From Ceratotherium simum simum (Eukaryota > Chordata > Mammalia > Perissodactyla > Rhinocerotidae): a DNA stretch of 64,000 bases. The stretch spans positions 1,809,387 to 1,873,386 of the forward strand of contig NW_004454207.1 in NCBI RefSeq assembly GCF_000283155.1. The letters run 5' to 3'. Position 1 is the stretch's first letter. Each line of letters starts with the position of its first letter. The notes beneath the pieces were generated by a model. It saw only the letters and a list, made by a program, of their open reading frames with translations, did not search any database and was not told where the DNA came from. Below, one piece after another: positions 57,315-64,000 of the stretch. The position numbers and the translations under genes are program-made.

Positions 57315-58410
57315 GTTTTTTTTATTAAGACTTTATTTTTTTAGAGAAATTTTAGTTTCACAGCAAAATTGAGGGGAGATTTCCCATATACCTCAACACC
57401 ACACATACATAACCTCCCCCGTTATCAACATTCTTCCCCAGAGTGGTACATTTGTTACAATTAATGAAGCTACATTGACACATCATCACCCAAAATCCAT
57501 AGTTTATATTACTGTTGACTCTTGGTGTTGTACATTCTGTGTGTTTGGATAAATGTATAATGGCACGTATCCATCATTATAATATCATACAGAATATTTT
57601 CACTACTCTAAAAATCCTCTGTGCTCTGCCTATTCATCCCTCTCCTTCTAACCCCTGGCAACCACTGATCTTTTTACTGTGTGCGTAGTTTTGCCTTTTC
57701 CAGAACGTCATATATGGTCATGCGTCACTTATTGACAGGGATACGTTCTGAGACATGCATTGTTAGGCAATTTCGTTGTTGTGCAAACATCATAGAGCAT
57801 ACTTATGCAAACCTAGATGGTATAACTTACTACACACCTGGGCTGTATGGTACTAATCTTATGGGACCACCATTGTGTATGTGGTTCATTGTTGACCAAA
57901 ACATCGTTATGCAGCACATGACTATAGTTGAAATCATATAGTGTGTAACCTTTTCACATTGGCTTCTTTTACTCAGTAATATGCATTTAAAGTTCCTCCA
58001 TGTCTTTTCATTGCTTCATAGTTCATTCCTTTTTAGTGCTGAATAATATTCCATTTTCTGGGCATACCATAGTTTATCTATTCACCTACTGAAGGACATC
58101 TTGGTGGATTACATGTTTTGATACTTGTGAATAAAACTGTTATAAACGTTCATGTATAGTTTTTGTGTGGGCATAAGTTTTTAACTCCTTTGGGTAAATA
58201 CCAAGGAGCATGATTGTTGGATCATATGGTAAGAGTATGTTTCATCTTATAAGAAACTGCCAAACTGTCTTCCAAAGTGGCTGTACTGCTTTGCATTCTC
58301 ACCAGCAATGAAGGAGAGTTCCTATCACTCCACATCCTTCCAGGATTTGGTGTCATTACTATTCTGGATTTTGACCATTCTAATAGGTGTGTAGTGTCCT
58401 ATATGTTTTT
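57315..58410 (-). mobile_element. L1 LINE 3' half, reverse, with Tigger-like insert
   Basis: Reverse, older L1: oligo-T and 3' UTR words at the left (AGAGAAATTTTAGTTTCACA, CCCGTTATCAACATTCTTCC, CTAACCCCTGGCAACCACTG). ORF2 tail complement follows to the right (TTGGATCATATGGTAAGAGT, CTGCCAAACTGTCTTCCAAA). It is split at 57715-57924 by a DNA transposon. Confidence 0.92.
57715..57924 (+). mobile_element. Tc1/mariner (Tigger-like) MITE nested in L1
   Basis: TGGTCATGCGTCACTTATTG at the left and the partly complementary GTTATGCAGCACATGACTA at the right form terminal inverted repeats, flanked by TA at 57713-57714 and 57925-57926. Internal words (GATACGTTCTGAGACATGC, AACCTAGATGGTATAACTTA, TTATGGGACCACCATTG) match a common mammalian Tigger-type MITE. 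Removing it rejoins the L1. Confidence 0.85.
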
Positions 58411-59463
58411 TTGTTTTGTTCTGCAATTTATTTCCTGTTGACAATGCTTTTATTGTTTCTAGGGAATAGAAACAAGATTATGTGGTTCTCTGTTGCTAGA
58501 TCAAATTCAAATCTGTGGGTCCTAATCCCCTCTCAAATGTTTAAATGAAAAAAAATCAATGAATCAATACATGTAAAGCACTTTGGAAAACGTCTAGTGC
58601 AATATAAGCACTGTGCAATTGTTTGCTATTATTTTAACTACAAGTCCATCTGCATTCATGAGAACTGCTGGCAGCATGCCGCCATGAGCCCATTTGGTGG
58701 CAGAGGAAAGTTGCTAAGTTGAACCATTGTTGGTAGGTAGACCCCACTCATTCCTTGCTAAAAGACACACATCAAAGATTTTCAACACTGGGCTTTCTCT
58801 CAGAAATGGACCTGAAGATGAAAGACTTATGGATACTCAGCACCTTTTCTTCTCCCTTACCAGGAGCAGCTCGCTCATGGGTCATTTTATGTTATTAAAT
58901 CAACATGGAGCTGGGCTGGGACACAGTGCACCAGGCCTTCTCAGTCATGCTCAAGACATCATCAGCATCATTATGTCTCTGAAAGCCCAGATCTATATGT
59001 CTCCTTGGTCATCTCCCTTAAGACTAAGGCTCTCTCCTGTGCTGATGCCTTTAATCACAACATTCTTTATAGTTTTTCCCAACTCAGAACTCAACTTCCC
59101 AAAGCAAGAGTCAGGCACCAACAACATATTTCTTCTTTTATCAGTTCAGTCTTAGCTTTCAGTAGGTTATTCAGCTCAAACTCCTTATAAGAGAAAATCA
59201 GTCAAGAAGGAGCCCTTGGGCTCTCTGTGCAGCTGGCTGGATCACTCTGCTTCCCTCCCATGCTCCCTCCCTCCCCACCCATACTTACATCCTTGATGCC
59301 ATTATCGATATGCCTTGACACATGAGATCAAATCTCATCTTGTCCTTTATCCCTGTTTGAACTGGGAGTCACAAGAAGTTCAGACTCCCCAAGTCATCCC
59401 TCATCTCCTGGACTCTCATCCCCACACACATCACATGTCACCTTATCAGTAAGTGTGTCCCTG
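58411..59463. other. Unclassified, with a 142-codon open frame
   Basis: 58727-59155 (plus) is the longest open frame outside repeats. Its product has no recognisable domain or signal peptide and no homology that I recall. There is no CpG-rich promoter nearby. I take it as chance. The rest is unique-looking. Confidence 0.4.
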
Positions 59464-59477
59464 CTCACTGGATTTTT

Positions 59478-59779
59478 GTGTGTGTGTGTGAGGAAGATCA
59501 GCCCTGAGCTAACATCCATGCCAATCCTCCTCTTTTTGCTGTGGAAGACCAGCCCTGAGCTAACATCCATTGCCAATCCTCCTCTTTTTTTTCCCTTTTT
59601 CTCCCCAAGGCCCCAGTAGATAGTTGTATGTCATAGTTGCACATCCTTCTAGTTGCTGTATGTGGGATGCCGCCTCAGCATGGCTGGACAAGTGGTGCGT
59701 CAGTGTGTGCTCGGGATCTGAACCTGGGCCGCCAGTAGCAGAGTGCGCACACTTAACCGCTAAGCCACGGGGCTGGCCC
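59478..59779 (-). mobile_element. ERE SINE, doubled 3' module
   Basis: Reverse ERE much like the copy at 55130 and close to it in length and order, with head GGGGCTGGCCCC. The 14-bp duplication CTCACTGGATTTTT is at 59464-59477 and 59780-59793, identical on both sides. Confidence 0.95.
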
Positions 59780-59869
59780 CTCACTGGATTTTTAATTTCC
59801 AACCCTTCCCTCTAGTGCTCATCTGATTTTTATTTTTCTAAATTAACACTTATAATTTCTTTAATTGTT

Positions 59870-59985
59870 TATTATCTGTCTCCTCCCAATAGAATATAAC
59901 CTTCATGATGGCATGGACTTTGTCTTGTTCATCATGTCTCCTTAGTGCTAAGAACAGTGCCTCGCACATGGTAGGAACTTGAAAG
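59870..59985 (+). mobile_element. L2 LINE 3' tail
   Basis: TATCTGTCTCCTCCCAATAG, GATGGCATGGACTTTGTCTT and CAGTGCCTCGCACATGGTAG follow L2 order. Confidence 0.8.
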
Positions 59986-60650
59986 ACAATTGTCAAATGG
60001 CTCTCTACCAGTAATGGACACATGGCACTTGGGAAAAGATTCTGAGGACTTTATGCTCCCTCATCCACCTTCAAGAATTCTGCCCCATTCCTTCTTTTCA
60101 GGATCAACTCCCTTTAAATTCCCCTTTAGCATCTCTGAGCTTAGTTTCCTTTCCTCATCCGAGTCATAACTGTAGTAAATAATCCTCTTTAGGCTCTTCC
60201 TCAGCCTGTCTTTTCCTGGTTAAGCAGTTGCTGAGGAAATGCCCATTCTTTGTTTTCCCTTTATGCTTTTCTTTGGGAGGGCAGTGGTGGAAAGAGTAGA
60301 GCTAGAAGACTGCTTTCTTTTGAAAGTTGCATAACTACAGTCAAGCCACAAAGTTTGGCCAGCTTCTGAGGATCTTTTTTCTTCTAGTTTCTTTGTACTA
60401 ACAAAGACAGATCTGAACACCATTTGGCAGTTTTCCCTGCCAATTTCTTTCCCCTTCCATTTCCATTTCTTTTATCTGTAATCTACATGCCAGCTAAGCT
60501 CTGAAAGATTGTCTTTTTTCAGTCCTCACTGTGAAGGTTGAATTATAGTTATCACTTATTTATTGCCTGCAATACATTCATCTATGTGTGCATACTTGTG
60601 TTTTTGCATTTACAACTATGTTTGAATATGTATGAATATTCATATATGAA
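59986..60650. other. No recognised feature
   Basis: Unique-looking sequence. Confidence 0.5.
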
Positions 60651-60654
60651 ACAT

Positions 60655-60718
60655 ATACATGCATATGTATACACACACTCATGCATGTGCACACACACAC
60701 ATACGCACATATATACAC
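60655..60718. repeat. CA/TA-rich simple repeat
   Basis: Imperfect alternating purine-pyrimidine stretch (ACACACACACATACGCACAT) just before the MIR piece. Confidence 0.8.
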
Positions 60719-60805
60719 CATTTTACAGATGAGAAAACTGAGGTTCAGAGAGGTTAAATAACTTGTTCAAGATTACTCAAAGGGTGAAATCAAACTTCTG
60801 AAGAG
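60719..60805 (-). mobile_element. MIR SINE fragment
   Basis: CATTTTACAGATGAGAAAAC, TGAGGTTCAGAGAGGTTAAA and TAACTTGTTCAAGATTACTC are the reverse MIR core. Confidence 0.85.
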
Positions 60806-60889
60806 TCTACCCTTCCTCACCTCCCATTCTCTTTAGGCCATTTTAACCTACTCCATTTAAAACCACTCTTAAAAGGTTGCCAAATCCTG

Positions 60890-61415
60890 TCAGCTTTTGT
60901 TAATTTAAAATTTACACCATGAAATATTTCAAACATATAGACAAAAAGAAAAGATAATATCAGGAATACTCATGTATTAGCCTATATTTGCTTCATATTT
61001 TTTAAAGGAATGATATTACAGATCAGGTGATGTCTATTGTATACTTTTCCATAATCACATTCCCCCCTACACCCTGCCCAGATGTAACTGCTTTCATGGA
61101 ATTTTTTTTTTTAATTCCTATGCTTGCTTTTACATTATTCCTATATACAAATCGATCTATAAGAATATATACTTAGTTTTAGAAATTTTTTAACTTTTAA
61201 ATAATATCTGTCTTTGCAGCAATTGCTTTTGTTTATCTCAACATTATGTTTTTGGGATTTCTCCATGTTGATGGGAGTATCTCTCTTTTTTATTCATTTT
61301 AATTGCTGACAGTATTCCATTGCGTGAATATACCACAATTTATTCACCTGGCCTTCTGTTGATATATACTTAGGTTGTTTCCATATTTTTATTTTAAAAA
61401 TACTAATGTCACTTT
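60890..61415 (-). mobile_element. Old L1 (L1M-type) 3' end
   Basis: The complement of GACAGTATTCCATTGCGTGA, CACAATTTATTCACCTGGCC and TTAGGTTGTTTCCATATTTT marks the ORF2 end. AAATTTACACCATGAAATAT at the left is of the old L1 3' UTR kind. Very diverged. Confidence 0.7.
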
Positions 61416-61845
61416 TCTGTCTTCATCTTATTCTACCTCTCAGCAACATTTTCCATAGTTAATCATCTTTATTCTTCCACACTTTTCTTTCTTGGTTCTA
61501 CAACACCAAGAGTCTTTGTTTTTCTCCTTCTCCTCTGGTCACTCCTCAATTTTCCTTCCCATCCTGCCCTCTTCTACTTAACTTAAAAATGATGGGGTTC
61601 CCCAAAATTTGGTATTGGACCCTTTTCCCTTCTCTCTCCCTCCCCTTTTTTCCTAGATGGCCTCATCTATTCCCATGATTTTAAATATAGGCCAACAATA
61701 CTCTCTTCCCTAGCTCCAGACTCATGAATCATGACAATTGCCTACTTGACACCTCTTCTTGGATATCTCAGAGGCCACTCAAGTTCAAACTTAAGACATC
61801 TTGAAGGAAAAAAAAAGGAACTTTTCATTTTTATATCTATCGTCT
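61416..61845. other. No recognised feature
   Basis: Pyrimidine-rich, unique-looking sequence. Confidence 0.5.
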
Positions 61846-61847
61846 TT

Positions 61848-62298
61848 AATGATCCTGCCTCCTGGTATTCACATCTTTGTGTAGTCTCCTCCCCTTAGGT
61901 TACGAAAGACTGACTTCTATCTTGCTCGCGTTCTCTCTGGCTCCCCTTACTTTCTCACTCTGATGAAGCCATTTGTCATGTTGTAAGCTGCCTGATGGAG
62001 AGGCCTACATGACAAGGAAATGAGAGCTGTCTCTGGCCAACAACCAATGAAGAACTTCATTCTACCAACAACTACATGAGTGTGAACTTGGAAGTTGTTC
62101 CTGCCATAGTTGAGCCTTGAGATGGTTGCAGCCACTGCCGACACTTTGATTGCACTCTTGTGAGATACCCTGAGACAGAGGATCCAGCTAAGCTGCACTG
62201 GGATGCCTGACCCACAGATACTGTGAGATAGTAAATATTTGTTGTTTTAAGCTGCTAAGTTTTAGAGTAATTTGTTACAGTGTTAGATAACTAATATA
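61848..62298 (+). mobile_element. MaLR (MLT1/MST-like) LTR
   Basis: Same family as the LTR at 50223. CTGCCTCCTGGTATTCACAT, GTTACGAAAGACTGACTTCT, TTGTAAGCTGCCTGATGGAG, ACTGTGAGATAGTAAATATT and TTGTTACAGTGTTAGATAAC are in order. A stretch near the 5' side is deleted relative to the other copy. Confidence 0.88.
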
Positions 62299-63563
62299 AA
62301 TCCTGTTCACCTCCCAGTGGTCCCCATATAAATAAACCATCCACTTGGTAACTCAGGTTATAAACTAGGGTCTTCCTTGATTCATTCCTCTTCCTCATCC
62401 TCTATAGCAACTCATTTGTTAGTCCTGTAGCTTCCATCTTTAAAATATAATGTAAATATCTCTAGTTCTATCTCCACTGATATACATTAGGCCAAGCTAC
62501 CATCATCTCTTGCCTTGAGGGAGAAAGAAAAGGTCTTTGAACAGCCCCTTAGAGGATGTTAAGGTCATTTTATCCTCCTGCCTTTTTTTCTTATTAATTT
62601 ATTTACTCACCTATTTAATAGATTTTTAGCATTGAGGTCCTTTTTTAAGTATTGGGGATGGTAATCAAAACCTAACATGGTCCCTGAGTCATGAACTTTG
62701 CAATAAAATAAGGGAGAAAAATATTAATCAAATTAACTGAGAAATGTGAAAATTCTCTGAAGAAGAAGTGACTGGTTCTATGAGAATAAGATCATATTGC
62801 TTCCCAATGTACTAATGATTTCACAAGAAATTGATATGGAGGATCATTCTTGATTAGAGGTGTTTCCCAACTCATTTGTTTGAGGCAGAATTTTCCAGCA
62901 TGGTGCAGAAAATGATGGTTGATAAAGTTATGCATGTGTGATTATATTCCATCATCTGACTAACTATTCTCTTTTCTTCTTTAATTACCCTCCCCATATA
63001 TGAATCTCTAGGGATGGGAAACTGTGGCTGGGTGTTCTTCCCCCCTTCACCATCAAAGAGTTTGGGCAAATTTTCAAGTTTGCATTATACCTAAGGAAAA
63101 AAGGCATATAACTGTTCCTGTAATATATAATGAGTGATATATATATATATATAATGTTATAAATTGTGTCCCAATACAAGCATGTAATGGTGTAGGATAT
63201 CTATTTAAATTACTACATCCCTTTTTCTCTAGAATGATAAAAACCTTAGAATTGAAATGGGGACTTTTACTGATCATTGGGTTCATTCTCCCATGTAGTG
63301 TGGGAATTTGCCCTATAGCCTTCATAACCAGTGGTCTTCCAACCTCTGCATAATGATTTCTAGTAATTGGCAGCTCATATCGCAGAAGGCATCTCATTTA
63401 ATTGTTACAAAGATGAAATTGTTGTAACCTCTTATATTGATTAGAATTCTACTTCCTTTTGACTTATGCCTGTTGGGCCTGTTTACTTCTAGCAAAACTG
63501 ATTAATTCTAACCTGAGGTCCGTTGCTACTCTGTAAATTCATATCAAAGGCTTAAACTCCTCA
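62299..63563. other. No recognised feature
   Basis: Unique-looking AT-rich sequence with a short (TA)n run at 63137-63153. The minus-strand frames at 62872-63397 have no domain. Confidence 0.5.
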
Positions 63564-63579
63564 TGACTAAGGCTTTTTA

Positions 63580-63618
63580 TTAGCACCGTGCTCTAACCAA
63601 CTGAGCTAACCGGCCTTC
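63580..63618 (-). pseudogene. Retroposed 5' half of tRNA-Ile(AAT)
   Basis: On the minus strand from 63615 the sequence reads GGCCGGTTAGCTCAGTTGGT and goes on to GCTAATAA, the first half of cytosolic tRNA-Ile with anticodon AAT. It covers acceptor, D arm and anticodon 5' strand, and stops within the anticodon loop. The 3' half is absent. TGACTAAG[G/T]CTTTTTA repeats at 63564-63579 and 63619-63634 (16 bp, one mismatch) as a target duplication. There is no A-tail. This fits L1-mediated insertion of a cleaved tRNA fragment or an aborted reverse transcript. It cannot make a tRNA. Confidence 0.85.
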
Positions 63619-63634
63619 TGACTAAGTCTTTTTA

Positions 63635-64000
63635 GATGGCTTGTTACTTTTATGTCCTCAAAGTTAACTCAATTTGTTCTCACATCAGTCCAGTGCATTC
63701 TTTATAGCAAGAGACAATCTTCAGATATTAAATTGTGAGAAACTATAATTTCCTCAATCAGATAGACATTTGATGCTATCATCTGATGTGAGCAAGCAAT
63801 CTATGTGAGAAAAACTAGAATCGGCCTGAAACAATTCCTTCCTGTTACATGGAGTGTGACAGAGTGATCAGCAAAAACTGTCCATGGAAGTCAACACTCA
63901 TTCCTCAGTCCTTGCTTTCTGAAAGCAAAACTGCTGAGATATAAATAAGATAAGCAGTAAATAAGTAAGAAAGGGAGTCCCAATGCCAAAAGAAGTCAAA
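63635..64000. other. No recognised feature
   Basis: Unique-looking AT-rich sequence to the window end. Confidence 0.5.

Noticed and set aside
63571..63615. Functional tRNA gene
   Set aside because: Only the 5' half is present. There is no T arm, no box B and no 3' acceptor strand, and a target duplication frames it.

Overview
This is mammalian nuclear DNA, almost certainly from a perissodactyl and most likely an equid. The strongest clue is five copies of the tRNA-Ser-derived ERE SINE (head GGGGCCGGCCC..., B-box-like GGTTCGGATCC), a family typical of horses and their relatives. Eutherian-wide repeats (L1, L2, MIR, MER5, MER20, MER3, MaLR LTRs) surround them. Base composition is AT-rich. I found no convincing host protein-coding exon, CpG island or functional RNA gene. 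The window reads as intergenic DNA or the inside of a very large intron. Nearly every open reading frame is chance or lies in a transposon.

Layout. Positions 1-7847 are an old, broken class I endogenous retrovirus on the minus strand. It has a 5' LTR at 7333-7847, a probable tRNA-Ser-type primer site, remnants of RT, RNase H and integrase, a polypurine tract, and a 3' LTR at 430 and below. It was later hit by four insertions: an L1 3' end (2334-2818), an ERE SINE (4149-4367), an unrelated LTR on the plus strand (about 780-1342), and an L1 whose 5' end (110 and below) cuts the 3' LTR and runs off the window. A third LTR of the same family, with a clean 4-bp target duplication, sits inside a MaLR LTR at 12733-13764. 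From 14 to 24 kb there is a solo LTR (15357-15926), MIR and MER5 pieces, and a diverged direct duplication (17413-17569 and 19310-19480). A 5'-truncated L1 with a 226-codon ORF2 remnant lies at 24067-25139. From 27 to 48 kb there are L1 pieces, an inverted pair of MER20 elements, L2 tails, two ERE SINEs and a MaLR LTR. From 48 to 62 kb there are further L1 pieces, MaLR LTRs and two more EREs.

Two structures stand out. At 54173-54534, inside an L1, is a 362-bp insert made of four degenerate tandem units of about 50-76 bp, followed by an inverted copy of the last one. The arms are 50 bp and identical (54396-54445 and 54477-54526). I do not recognise this family. At 63580-63618 is a retroposed 5' half of tRNA-Ile(AAT), broken in the anticodon loop and flanked by a 16-bp target duplication with one mismatch.

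The elements do not work together as a system. The window records successive insertions whose relative ages can be read from nesting. Family names are from memory of consensus sequences. No database or alignment program was run, so edges of old repeats are approximate.
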